A stretch of 64,000 nucleotides of DNA from Isoetes taiwanensis (taxonomy: Eukaryota > Streptophyta > Lycopodiopsida > Isoetales > Isoetaceae): the NCBI GenBank assembly GCA_021234155.1, contig JAJEKV010000531.1, positions 92,650-156,649 of the forward strand, in the 5' to 3' direction. The position numbers were made by a program, and so were the translations under genes. A model generated the notes under the pieces. The model did no database searches. It saw nothing but the letters and a program-made list of their open reading frames with translations, and had not been told where the DNA came from. Positions within the stretch are counted from its first letter, which is position 1. Each line of letters opens with the position of its first letter. Below, in pieces: positions 21,547-32,470 of this stretch.

Positions 21547-23085
21547 TGGACGGCCCCTACCATATACGATGCCCCGATCGTGATACAACCGAGATCATCC
21601 TCAAACCAAAGATCCGCCGACATGAGGCCGGTCCATCTAACATCGGGCCCTTGATGGTGGCCAAGAACCCGACGGGAAGAATGGATTTAAAACATTCATC
21701 CCGCCTCCCCTGATCGACCTAGCCGCGCGGCGCAAAAACAAAACATGAGCACATGACATCAATCAACAACAACATACCCACTCGAGGGTGGTCCACCATA
21801 TCACGAGAGCTGCAACAACACATCAAGACATCAACATAACATGGGGAAATCCTACCTGTGCTCGCACTCATGGGGAAAGACCGACGGCTTGGGGTCTCCG
21901 TGCAGCAATGCGCATTTAATTCATGGCAAATGGATTTGGTCGGGCATAGGAACATGGTCGCGGGGGTAGTCCACTCCATCCGCCTCCTGCATACTTTTTG
22001 CATAGGGTGAAAAGTATTGAGCCCCCACCGTAGCCTCGCCGGGTGAATAGCCGTAGGGCTACTACCTACGGGTTGCATCTCCCCGGCCCCGATGAGGCAG
22101 AGGAGATCACTTTCCTCCGTAAGGTTCATGCTAATCACGGGCGAAGCTAGAGAGCCACCGCCAGATAATAATTTGAACTCACCGGAAGATGACGATCACC
22201 CCATCGAAGTGTCGAGCCCATACCCCCCCTCACGCCAGCGTTGTGGTATTAGGCCTAGCTCACGCCTCCTCCCGCCGTCGCCAGCCGGATCAACCGCGGA
22301 TTAGACAAGCCCTCCCTTTATCAGCCGGTCTAGCTCACCACCCAATGCCAAAGGGTTTTATGCACGTGCCGCATTAATTGGGAATTAATGGGCTAAAACT
22401 ATGATCATACAACTACTTGGGCTCGGGTCTCTACCCCCTTCCCAATACACAAGAGTGGCGATAGAATGTCAAAACATCATCACAACAGAACTGAAACAAT
22501 AGAATACATCTATTCTAATCTACCTAATCATACATGGTTAGGTTCCTTTGTTAGTATCTATCATTCTTAGGTCGTAGGGCATTTATAGCTAAGAATGAAT
22601 ACTAATCCTATGGAATGAGGGCTGAAAACTCGATCTAACTATCGGATCAACCACTAACCGGCTTTTGGTTGGCTCCCCATTCTCCTCAAGGCGCCCATGC
22701 CGCCGGATCTCGAGATCGGCGGGCTGGATCGAAATTTTAATTTAGGAATTCCGGGCTCCTCCGCTACTCTTCGTGAGATGGCGCCCAATGCCGCCTCCAA
22801 TCCGACCTATAGGGCTGGAAACCGAAAGGGTTTTTTAGGGTTTATGCCCCTTTATCCCCATCTAATTTAGGGCTGGGCCCTTTTGGTCAATGGGCTATTG
22901 CCACATGGCAAAGGATATTATATTCACATGTGGCCTTAACATGTGCAATATAATGGTTCACAAGGTCGCACTGTCGGGGTACTACCCTTTACTTGCCGCT
23001 GTACATGTCGCCCCGAATCGACATATACTAGTGACGCGTCAAGATAATATACGACTCATACCGTATGTTGCGCCGGAACGCCACA
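21547..23085 (-). repeat. 3' LTR
   Basis: Starts TGGACGGCCCC and ends GGAACGCCACA on the plus strand. It matches 30395-31942 along its whole length, with over 110 bases identical around 22425-22542. Differences are mostly short indels in GC-rich words. Confidence 0.93.
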
Positions 23086-23097
23086 TTCTCCCACCTT
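23086..23097 (-). other. Polypurine tract
   Basis: On the minus strand AAGGTGGGAGAA lies directly before the 3' LTR start TGTGGCG. This is the normal site of plus-strand DNA priming. Confidence 0.85.
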
Positions 23098-24900
23098 AAA
23101 ATGATGTCCGCCCGCAAAGATCGGGTTCTCCCCACCACTGGGTCCTGCGAACCAACTTGATGCATGCATTATTATTATAGTTACATAATTATTAGAATTA
23201 CTCTAAGGTAATGTTTAAGACATTATCAGATATTTCATTATCCAATTAACTTATCGCCTCATAACTTAATCAACATAAAGGTAATTACTAAGCTTACTTA
23301 ATACAACATTTAAGTTTATCGGTTTATCAATTTCATACAAAATTTACACTTCCAAGGTACTCTTCATCCCTTGCAACACGCTATAACAAAAATTTGTGTT
23401 GGAAGTCTTTTGCACCTTGAAATCCTCGCATTAAGTTTACAATGTCTATAATTACATACTTACTATCTCCAATGCAATTTAAGCTTATTAGTTTAAATGG
23501 TAGAAATACTCCCGATAGTACAATTATATTTACTCTAAGTTTTACAATATTTAACGACTTTTTAGGTCGCGATTATTTAAAAATAACCCTGATTTAGACC
23601 TATTGTTACATAGACAAGGTTTTAATTATCATACACAAGAATTAGATGTGCTTCTTTATTCTCTTCCTTGGGATGATTACCCTTGGAAGTATATCCCTAA
23701 GATGCACTTATCTGAATTCTATTTTCTATTTATATTTATAAGGGCCCCGAGGTCATATAGCTATCCTTGAAGGAATTGCATCCTTGTAATGATTAATTAA
23801 CATGCTACCTCATATTACCGTTGTTATTTAGCTTATTTCCCTATGATACATATATCGCACAACAATTTCTATCCAGGTTATTAGGATCTATATTTAACTT
23901 ATCTATAAGACACATTAAAGCTTATAATGCATGCGACACCTTACCTAAGGCTAGAACGATCCACCCATTGAGCGGGCGTTCGGTAATTTTGGAGATGACT
24001 TGTCGCTTGCATTGCTCCCATAGTTTTGCTCCACTTCATTGGTGTAGTTAGCTACTACGCCGGGCCTCAAGACGCTGGAAGGCCTCCCGAAAGCACTAAG
24101 GTATCTATCTATCTTACGCTCTATTCACTTCGGCCATTGCGGGAGTGAACTCTATTCTACTGGTCGGTCAATTCGATACAAGTAACGCTCAATCATAAGA
24201 TTGAGCCCTCCCACTTTCTTGAAAAGAAAATGGTCCTGCACCCCTTCAATGACGCTGTACACAACGCCATATCTATTCTCTCCCTTAAGAGGTTATATGC
24301 TTCTTTACTTAGCGCATTAATTTATTATCCTTAGATAACATATATAACCATCTAAGATGGATGCACATAATATGTTATCATTTATTTCAATATAGTTGCG
24401 GATTACCTACTTAGTTAGAACGATTCTAACCCACAAGGTTTTGTCATCATGACAATTCCTTTTGTCTCAAAAGACTATTTGATTACTATAATTTTTATTT
24501 TAGATGTACTTTGCATGTACTATTCTTTTTATATTCTAGAGATTCCTCCTTTCTTAGTTATTTAAACTCTTGGAATATTCCTACCAATCAATTGATGTCA
24601 TCGTAACAAGTTGGTAGGACTTGTTAGATTACTTCTTTTCTTTAGGTTGGATTATTCTTTGGAGGTACTAAATTTATACATGGTCAACAATTATCCTAGT
24701 AATGATTCCTTCTTAGCGAGGTGATCAATCTCCCAAGTGGTTTCAATATGTTGGATGTCTGTTAACAATCTTGTATAATTTTAGTTACTCTTATGAATAC
24801 TTGACGCTTAGCTCAATATTGGGCAACCTTTCGGCGAGAATATCTAAAAAAAATGCCTTCTAATCCCAATGTGGATGTTACCATCCATATATTTAACCTA
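23098..24900. other. AT-rich 3' part of retrotransposon interior
   Basis: No long frames. A minus-strand stretch near 24170-24270 reads YSVIEGVQDHFLFKKVGG, which looks protein-like but matches nothing I know. Where an autonomous element would have its pol 3' end there is only AT-rich sequence. Confidence 0.5.
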
Positions 24901-27900
24901 TTAGGCCCCATGGCCTTGGATCCTTGAGCTTGCTAGAAGCTCATCCACTGCTGCCCCCGCTTGAAGTAGCAAGGTAACATTCTTTCGAAAGTTGCTTTCG
25001 ATACCTCGGGCCTCCTTGATGGTGGCTCCTCTTGATGTAGAGGTTGACTTTGTTATTTAGGAAGCCTCTCCTTGCTGGTCTTTTGATGGTGTAGTTGGTC
25101 ACTTGAAATCTTCCATGCCGCTTTTTCAAAAGCCCAAGGTGGCGCCGCTGAAAAGATCTTTCATCTTGAACTCTTTGTCTTGGTAGCAAAGGACGACTCT
25201 ATATCCGGGATATTGTTTCCTCGACTCCATCGACGCCTCATACATCGAGTCCTCTTGTTGCCTGAAAAGTGTTGAGGATGTTGATTGCTTCACCCCCGCA
25301 AATTGCCCGACATCTCTTCCTTTGATTTGTTATGCTATGGGAGGGAAGGAATAACAAGGGAACTATATATGCAAAGCATATAGCTTACATAATTACAATT
25401 ACTACTAGAGCTATTAGGGTCCCCCTTGTGCCTCCCTTCGAAGTTGCACACCTACTCCTTGGTAATGTCATCGGTGTTCCTCCGGTGCCATGGTGTTGAC
25501 TTTATCTATATCCTCCCTATTTTGTTCGCCACTCGGGGTAACTTGTTGATATACTTGGGCCCTCCGATGTTTGTCTGGCTATGGCACAACACGCTTTTGC
25601 ATCACATTCTAACTAAAGGTGTCTTTGGTCGTTGATGCTTCGACATTTCTGGCCTCGATTCCGATTCGTTCTGTCGAATGGTGTTTGTTTCATGATACTT
25701 GAAGCTATTTGGGCGTCTCTTGAGGTTTGGCGCTTCCTTTGGCTATACTCCTCACGGGTTGTTTGTTCTTTTTGGATTGTTCTTTGAATCTGCCCGATCC
25801 TTGTGTTCACCAAGTTGCATGCAAGTCCGGCGTGCAAGTCATCGGTTCGCCTAGCCTTGCCTCACCTAGTTGGTTCTCCATCGAAGCTTCTAATCTTCCT
25901 TCTTTGATCCCCTCGATCACTGGCTTGGGCGTTGTCCACGTTCTCAGTCTTTATCTTGCCGTCTTCTTGTCTTGAGGTACCCTGGTGGTTTTTGATTGTG
26001 CTCCGAATAGGTTTTATCCTGTTGCCTCTAGGAAGCTCGTGGAGAAGTGGGTTGCTAACACTTCTCCGACTTTTAGGTTCGACCTTTGTCCCTCTATGCG
26101 TGTCGGTCTCTCTGTCCAGAGTAAAGCTTCATGGCTCTCCTCCCGTTGGCTATATTGTCGGGTGATGGATCCTTATATTTTGCTGACTTGACCCTTTGAG
26201 TTGAAGAAGTACCGCCTTAGATATACTCTTGTGGTTGAATGGCGGCTATTATCTTGAACTCTCTTTTGCGAAGGTGCTTGGGTTGCTATCCTTGTCGTTA
26301 AAAGGAATGGTGCTTCTACCTTGGCGTTTGATATCCCTCATGTGAGAGTCGATGATCGGCTTCTTTTCTTCTAATTACTGGTAGGAGTACCCATTGAAGC
26401 CATCACCTAGTTGTTGAAGGCATGTCTCCTCGCCGCAAAGCCTTTAAGAAGTGCCTCCATCTAATACCGTGTCATAGCAAGATCACCCTATATTACCACA
26501 AGGTGGAATTATGGTCGCCGAGATGTTGCCTTCTTAGTTGGCTCGTTGATGTCGGGGTCATTCCTCCTTCGATTGTTGAGGCCACGTTGGTCGTAGAAGT
26601 TCATCAAGTGTTGCCGCCGCCACAAGAGGTAGTGTTGCGCCCCGACGATGTCCCGGTGCGGCATGATCTTGACATGACCGGTGTTGTCTCTTGTTCGACA
26701 TTGGGTGGACGTAGAGGTCTTCTACTTGAGGGCACTTTCGGAAGTGTCTTGGCCCTCTGGGGTCGTTTCTCCCCTGCATTTGCTCTTCCATTTTGAACTT
26801 GGGCTATAGTTGTGCTTCCTTGCTTCCTCATTTGGTAGTCATAAAATGAAGGAGCTTCCTGATCTCTGGCGCTAAATCCGTAAAACATGACTTTAAACTC
26901 ATGTTTCTCCACTATATCTGTGAGCACCCGAGATATACAATAGACATATACGCATTTACATTGGGATTTTAATTCATCCACCTTTTTCAAAACAACTACT
27001 TAAGATCTACTTAAATGTTTATACTCCTTTAGGGTTTTCCCTCCTCCTATCGCATTTGATCCTTGGTTTTGCTACATCTTCTTCGCTCGTTGACTCAAAG
27101 GGATTCCTTGAGATGCTGCTACTATTGTTGAGCTTCATGTCTGATCCGGTGCCGTCACCCCAAGTTATGAAGAGTGTTCGGCCGATGTGATCCCTTGAAA
27201 AGATGCTTCTCCTTAATGTGTACGCCCGCCGAAGGGGAATGCGGTGACCGCCAATGTCCCTATATGCGTAGGCAGGCCGTTGCAAGGTTGCCGATATGCG
27301 GTTGCCATTGATCGGTTGGATCACCTAGCTGTTGCAAATCGGACGTTCTTGAATGTCTTCAAGCTCGAGATTGTGGTCGGTAGGTGTGCATTGTCATTCC
27401 TCAGGTAGGTTGAATTTTCGAAGTGCCTCGCTGATTGGGCTTTGCTTCATTCCGGAGGTGCCTCTCCCCGTGCTTGGAAGTGTGGTCATCTCCATTGCAC
27501 CTACCCTAGCTTTTCCTGGTTGCCTTTTGCGGATTTGTACCTCTGGCTAGGTCGCTCTCCCGCCCCTTTGATCCTATCCATTCGAAGTCTCGGTGACTCT
27601 TTGGTCGACGAGTAAAGTCGCCCTTCCTTTGCTTTCTAGGTGTTTTCGTCCGAATTCTTGTTTGAGCGGAATATTCTCCTCCCTGATCTTGCCCCTAATG
27701 CTGATATAGGCCTTCAAGTCTGAGATGTTCCCCCCGATATGCGCCTCCTCCCTCATGCTCCCGGGTCAGCCTTTAGGTGCTTTGTGGTTGCTCTAGCTTG
27801 GTTGTTCTTTTGTTGACGCTGCATGACATTCGCTGGTTTTGCTGGACCGCAAGGTCGCGGTTGTCTTCCCTCCGTTTTATACCCTCCCCGTGTCACCATG

Positions 27901-28272
27901 ACTTCTCTCCTCGATGGAAGATTATGCCCTCCGCCCTAGCTCGGTGATGCTAATGTGGCATTGCCGCTTCAACGCCTTCCCTGCACACCATTTTGCTGCC
28001 TTGCATTCTTCCATTTGAAACTCATGCGCCGAGTCTGGTGAAGGCGCCGAGATCCTCTTTCTCGATGTGAGCTCGCGGACGGAAGCCGGAGGTTGACATC
28101 TAGAAGATTCTTGATGCCGTTGGTTACCAATTATTCTTCCCATTTGATGAAGATTGATGATAGGCCGGTGGTGTCCTGTTTCTACTCGCTTGTCGGGCTT
28201 GAGGTGTTTGTCGCTGTGCTTCCTCTCTTGGGTCCGCTTTTTAGGTCTCCTCTCCTTATCTATCTCAGACAT
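24901..28272 (-). pseudogene. Retrotransposon coding stretch (gag-like?), broken
   Basis: Minus-strand frames at 27922-28272, 27574-27756, 27019-27324, 26604-26990, 25613-25837 and 24941-25189 follow in order in the element's sense. The first is very rich in Lys, Arg and His (DKERRPKKRTQERKHSDKH), as expected of a nucleic-acid-binding Gag. Later segments include LTDIVEKHEFKVMFYGFSAR and CYQDKEFKMKDLFSG. No CCHC zinc knuckle, protease DTG, RT or integrase signature is visible. GC content is higher here than in the flanking interior. Open frames on the opposite strand are shadows. The function is inferred from position and charge only. Confidence 0.45.
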
Positions 28273-29082
28273 CGGCTGGGACCTTTGATGTCTTCAAGAA
28301 GTTGCTCTCTAGCTCTTTCAGCGGGTTTCGCCCCTCGGACTAAAAGCAACGCCAGATATTCTAGAGTCTAAGGGTCCAATTTGAAGGGCTCTCCTACAAT
28401 ATTTTGGGCTCTATAAGCAAGCAAGATGGCTCGAGCAAGATTATCGAGACATATCTATAATCTCCAAGTCTATGGACATTAGGACGGTGGTATGGCATGA
28501 AATGAGGGTTGTTTTGCAAAACCTCCATGATGTTTGAGGCATACTCTAAGGTCCTATCAAAGTTGGTTTGGGGGGAGTCCAATCTCTACACATGGAGTGA
28601 CTTGGGCAGCTCTAGACTCTAGCTCCTTTCTAGGTATCCCGGCAATAGGGAGGTGTCAATGTATATGGGCAGATAGGTCAAACTCTATTAGAAGGACACA
28701 AAATTAGGTCAAGGTTTATGCCTTTGGCATGAGCGAGGTGATGTACCAACAGTTGGACTTGGGTTGCTATGCCGAGGTCTAGATGACTATAACAAAGGGG
28801 TGTTCTTGGGCACTTTTATCTAGGAGTAAGGCATCAGCTTTGGGGCCGAGAGCAATACTTGTGAGGTACTAATGGGGTATGCTTCTATTTACAAACAAAC
28901 CACGCTTGGAAAAATAATTCAAGGGTTTGAGCAATTTTGGTCATTTTGAGCTGGGGTTTGACATTTGTAGCCTAATTTGAGGTCATAAATGGATTCTAGG
29001 CTGTCTAACGGTCCTATTGCAATAAATTTCAAAAGCGCATTTGGAGCTCAGAGCTCAAGTTATGGGGTTTGAAAATCGGCGG

Positions 29083-29146
29083 CCTCTAAGAGTGCGAGGA
29101 GGGTGTTAGGTTGGGACCTAAGTGGCCTCGGGCGCACTCTTGGAGG
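29083..29146. repeat. Leader hairpin unit 1
   Basis: Outer arms CCTCTAAGAGTGCG and CGCACTCTTGGAGG pair. Inner arms TTAGGT and ACCTAA close a GGG-containing loop. Confidence 0.85.
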
Positions 29147-29295
29147 TGTTGGCCTATCTCCTACGCCTAATGGGTGCCAAGAACAAGTTTAAAGACGGAA
29201 TTCCTACTTATTTTCCTCTTAACCGCAAGTTTCTTTGCTTATTTACTTCATTTGGAGCGGGTAAGTGGTCGATCGAGGGCCCAGTTAGCTGGACC

Positions 29296-29361
29296 CCTCT
29301 AAGAGGCGCGAGGAGGGTATTAGGTTGGGACCTAACTATGCTCTCGGGCGCACTTTAGAGG
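29296..29361. repeat. Leader hairpin unit 2
   Basis: Outer arms CCTCTAAGAGGCGC and GCGCACTTTAGAGG pair with a few mismatches. The inner TTAGGT/ACCTAA stem is intact. Confidence 0.83.
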
Positions 29362-29641
29362 TGTTGACCTCCAAAACCAAAAATTTTCCATTTGCTCCTT
29401 AATTGCTACTACACTTGATCTCATGCACATTTTAAACAAACTATAACGGCCCTTATTATTCAAAATTTTCACACTTTTACATATAGGCTCCTTAGTTACA
29501 TGCGTGGAGCGTGCACGCCAATGATTCTTCAAAGTGTTGCACGACCTCCATCTCTGCCTTTGCTTATTTTCTTGGTTTGTTGATGAAACTCTCCCCATCC
29601 GGGATCAAATTTGGGGTTCTTGATCTTGTTTTCTTCAACAC

Positions 29642-29704
29642 CCCTAAGAGTCTTGAGGAGGGGTTAGGTTAGGACCTAACTAGGCCCTCCAAGACTCTTG
29701 GAGG
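29642..29704. repeat. Leader hairpin unit 3 (co-varying arms)
   Basis: Arms CTAAGAGTCTTG and CAAGACTCTTGG replace the GCGC/GCGC part of the other units with CTTG/CAAG, so pairing is kept. The inner GTTAGGT/ACCTAAC stem is intact. Confidence 0.85.
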
Positions 29705-29850
29705 TGTTGGCCTTTCTCGCCCAAACACATCCAATTTACACAATTTACATGTCTTTTTCCCACTAATTCAAGCGTTTTAAGCAAGATTCTATTATTACCT
29801 TTACCATTTGAGTAAGTTATGATCAATTTTTGAGGTCACTTTTAGGGATG

Positions 29851-29919
29851 CCTCTAAGAGTGCGCGAGGAGGGTGTTAGGTTGGGACCTAACTATGCTCA
29901 TACAGCGCACTCTTGGAGG
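29851..29919. repeat. Leader hairpin unit 4
   Basis: Outer arms CCTCTAAGAGTGCGC and GCGCACTCTTGGAGG pair with a single mismatch. The inner GTTAGGT/ACCTAAC stem is perfect. Confidence 0.87.
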
Positions 29920-30068
29920 TGTTGTTCCAAAAATCACTTGTACTTTAATGTTTTTCGATGTTTTAACATACAATTCTAGCTATTTCGAGCTTTTAATTGG
30001 GATTTCATCTTTTATTTTACCATTTGGCGTTCCTAAGGCCAAGTTCTAGGGTTCATATGGGGTGACTA

Positions 30069-30132
30069 TTCTAAGAGTGTGAGGAGGGTGTTAGGTTGGG
30101 ACCTAACTATGCTCCGGCGCACTCTTTGGAGG
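30069..30132. repeat. Leader hairpin unit 5
   Basis: Arms TCTAAGAGTGTG and CGCACTCTTTGGA pair with one wobble and minor irregularities. The inner GTTAGGT/ACCTAAC stem is perfect. This is the unit nearest the primer binding site. Confidence 0.83.
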
Positions 30133-30380
30133 TTGGCCTAAAAAAAGGTCTCTGAATTTTGCTAGACTTCCTTAGGTAACTCTTCTTCGATGTACTTTTA
30201 TCTTAATTATGTTCACTAATTACCCTAATCCTGGATAATTACTAACTCTACCCCGGGAAGAAAAATTTTCCCGCTACTCGAGGTTCGTGCTTGGGCTTTT
30301 ATCTCCAAGACCTAATGTCTAGATTAGTTAGTTCCTATAAGGTTTTGGCCAAGGTTTCGATCCCTGGTCCGCCAAGATCG

Positions 30381-30393
30381 TAGCTCGATACCA
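30381..30393 (-). other. Primer binding site (initiator Met tRNA)
   Basis: Minus strand TGGTATCGAGCTA, one or two bases inside the LTR, resembles the plant PBS TGGTATCAGAGC complementary to the 3' end of initiator Met tRNA. One base appears to be missing or changed. Confidence 0.82.
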
Positions 30394-30394
30394 T

Positions 30395-31942
30395 TAGGAC
30401 GTCCCTAGCCATATAATGATGCCCCATCGTGATACAAACCGGAGATCATCCTCAAACCAAAGATTCGCCACGACATGAGGCCGCCCACCTAACATCGGGC
30501 CCTTGATGGTGGCTAAGAACCCCCATTGGGAAGAATGGACGGTCATTCATCCCGCCTCCTGGATCGACCTAGCCGCGGAAGCGTAAAACAAAACATGAGC
30601 ACATGACATCAATCAACAATAACATACCCACCTAAGGGTGGTCCACCATATCACAAAGAGTCGCAACAACACATCGCACATCAACATAACATGGGAAATC
30701 CTACCCGTGCTCAGACTCATGGGGAAAGATCGACGGCTTGGGGTCTCCCGTGTAGCAATGCGCATGCAATTCATGGCAAATGGATTTGGTCGGGCATAGG
30801 AACATGGTCGTTGGGTAGTCCACTCCATCCGCCTCCTATGCATACTTTGGTGATAGGCTGAAAAGTATTGGAGCCTGACCAGAAATAGCCGGGTGAATAG
30901 CCGAGGGCTACTACTTATCGGGTTGCATCTCCCAGCCCCGATGAGGCAGAGGAGATCACTCTCCTCCGTAAGGTTCATGCTAATCACGGGCGAAGCTAGA
31001 GAGCCACCGCTCATATACCTAATTTGAACTCACCGGAAGATGACGATCACCCCACGAGTGTCGTGAGCTCCATACCCCGCCTCACGCTAGCGCTGTGGTA
31101 TTAGCCTAGCTCACGCCGCTCCCGGCCATCGCCGCTACGCCGGATCAACCGCGGATTAGACAAGCCCTCCCTTGTCACCGGTCTAGCTCCGGCCACCCAC
31201 CCCGGTTTCTTATGTACAGTGCCGCATTAATTGGGAATTAATGGGCTAAAAAACTATGATCATACACCTACTTGGGCTCGGTCTACCCCCTTCCCAATAC
31301 ACAAGAGTGGCGATAGAATGTCAAAACATCATCACAACAGAACTGAAACAATAGAATACATCTATTCTAATCTACCTAATCATACATGGTTAGGGTTCCT
31401 TTGTTAGTATCTATCATTCTTAGGTGAGGGGTCGCTTTATAGCTAAGAATGAATACTAATCCTATGGAATGAGGGCTGAAAACTCGGATCTAACTATCGG
31501 ATCAACCACTAACCGGGCTTCTTGGTTGGCTCCCATTCCTCTCAAGGCCCATGCCGGGCCGGATCTCGAGATCGCTGGCTTGGATCGAAGCCGCGACTTA
31601 GGAATTCGGTTCCTCCGCTACTCGAGGTGAGATGGCGCCCAATGCTGCTCCAATCCGACCTATAGGGGCTGGAAACCAAAGGGTTTCCCTTTTTAGGTTT
31701 ATGCCCCTTTATCCCCCGCAATTTAGGGCTGGGCCCTTTTTGGTCAATGGGGCTATTGCCACATGGCAAAGGATATTATATTCACATGTGGCCTTAACAT
31801 GCAATATAATGGTTCACAAGGTCGTACCGAGGGTACTACCTTTACTTGCCGCGTGTACATGTCGCCCGAAGTCGACATGTACTAGTGGACGGTCGCAAGA
31901 TAATATACATATTCATACCGTATGTTGCGCTGGAACGTCACA
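30395..31942 (-). repeat. 5' LTR
   Basis: Partner of 21547-23085 and upstream in the element's sense. It should hold the promoter and polyadenylation region. It ends in CACA followed by the AGAGG target duplication. Confidence 0.93.
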
Positions 31943-31947
31943 AGAGG
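31943..31947. repeat. Target site duplication AGAGG (right)
   Basis: Perfect copy of 21542-21546 on the other side of the element. Confidence 0.92.
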
Positions 31948-32091
31948 ATGGTTCACATTTATGAAAAACAACTTGAGTTTGAATTGCTACCACATGAGGA
32001 TTTGATCAAGACACTTTGGAGGAGTCCAACATTTCAAACAAATATGTGTTGCTTGAGAGAGAGAGATACATGGGGAAGGTATAGTTCATGA
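31948..32091 (+). pseudogene. 3' part of the ORF split by the LTR retrotransposon
   Basis: Open from ATG 31948 to TGA at 32089-32091 (MVHIYEKQLEFELLPHEDLI at its start), in phase with 21508-21546 across the insertion. Without the element the frame would be 60 codons. No family is recognised. A second protein-like stretch with a CKNCG motif follows in another frame near 32150-32190, so a larger decayed gene is possible. Confidence 0.4.
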
Positions 32092-32169
32092 GTATTGGCA
32101 TGGTCGTAAATGGAAGGGAGTGGAAGCCATTTTTTGATCCAAAATCTATGTGGGAATTGCCTATTATTT

Positions 32170-32470
32170 GTAAGAATTGTGGTTCAATTTACAAAGCATT
32201 CCCCCCATCATCCCCATTATCCTCATCCCCCATTCTAAATTGCAATTCCCCCATTGGACCCTCATTAACCTTTACTAACCTTATCCCCATTCTAAATTGC
32301 AATTCCCCATTGTAAATTGCAATCCTTCATTGCTCCCTCATTACCCCTACTAACCCTGGCTACCCCATTTCTCATCATCCCCCATTCTTCATTTTTTTAG
32401 TAGAAATCCCTGTGGTTCTAAATTGCAATCCTCCTATTACTCCTTCATTACCCCCAGTAGTCTCGACTTT
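32170..32470. repeat. Pyrimidine-rich minisatellite with TAAATTGCAAT
   Basis: C/T-rich sequence in which CTAAATTGCAATyCCCC-like units recur about four times (near 32235, 32293, 32311 and 32418) between CCCCATT and CTCATTACC phrases. TAAATTGCAAT is nearly palindromic. Confidence 0.75.

Larger units (their letters stand above)
28300..30380 (-). other. Long 5' leader of the retrotransposon
   Basis: About 2.1 kb between the primer binding site and the first coding stretch, without long frames. It holds five hairpin units (29083-30132) spaced 209-346 bases apart, with poorly conserved spacers that share only short words. Leaders of this length in plant retrotransposons usually hold packaging and dimerisation signals. 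Confidence 0.7.
21547..31942 (-). mobile_element. Complete LTR retrotransposon, probably non-autonomous
   Basis: About 10.4 kb flanked by AGAGG duplications. It has direct LTRs (21547-23085, 30395-31942) ending TG...CA, a primer binding site complementary to initiator Met tRNA (30381-30393) and a polypurine tract (23086-23097); together these set the orientation as minus. The 7.3-kb interior has a long leader (about 30380-28300) with five hairpin repeats, then a lysine/arginine-rich coding stretch broken by stops (about 28272-24900). I found no reverse transcriptase YxDD box, integrase or protease motif, so it fits a LARD or TR-GAG type mobilised in trans. The coding may be broken by assembly errors rather than decay. 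Confidence 0.92.

Noticed and set aside
26422-26796. 124-codon plus frame in the retrotransposon
   Set aside because: It is the antisense shadow of the minus-strand coding stretch. PBS and PPT fix the element on the minus strand.
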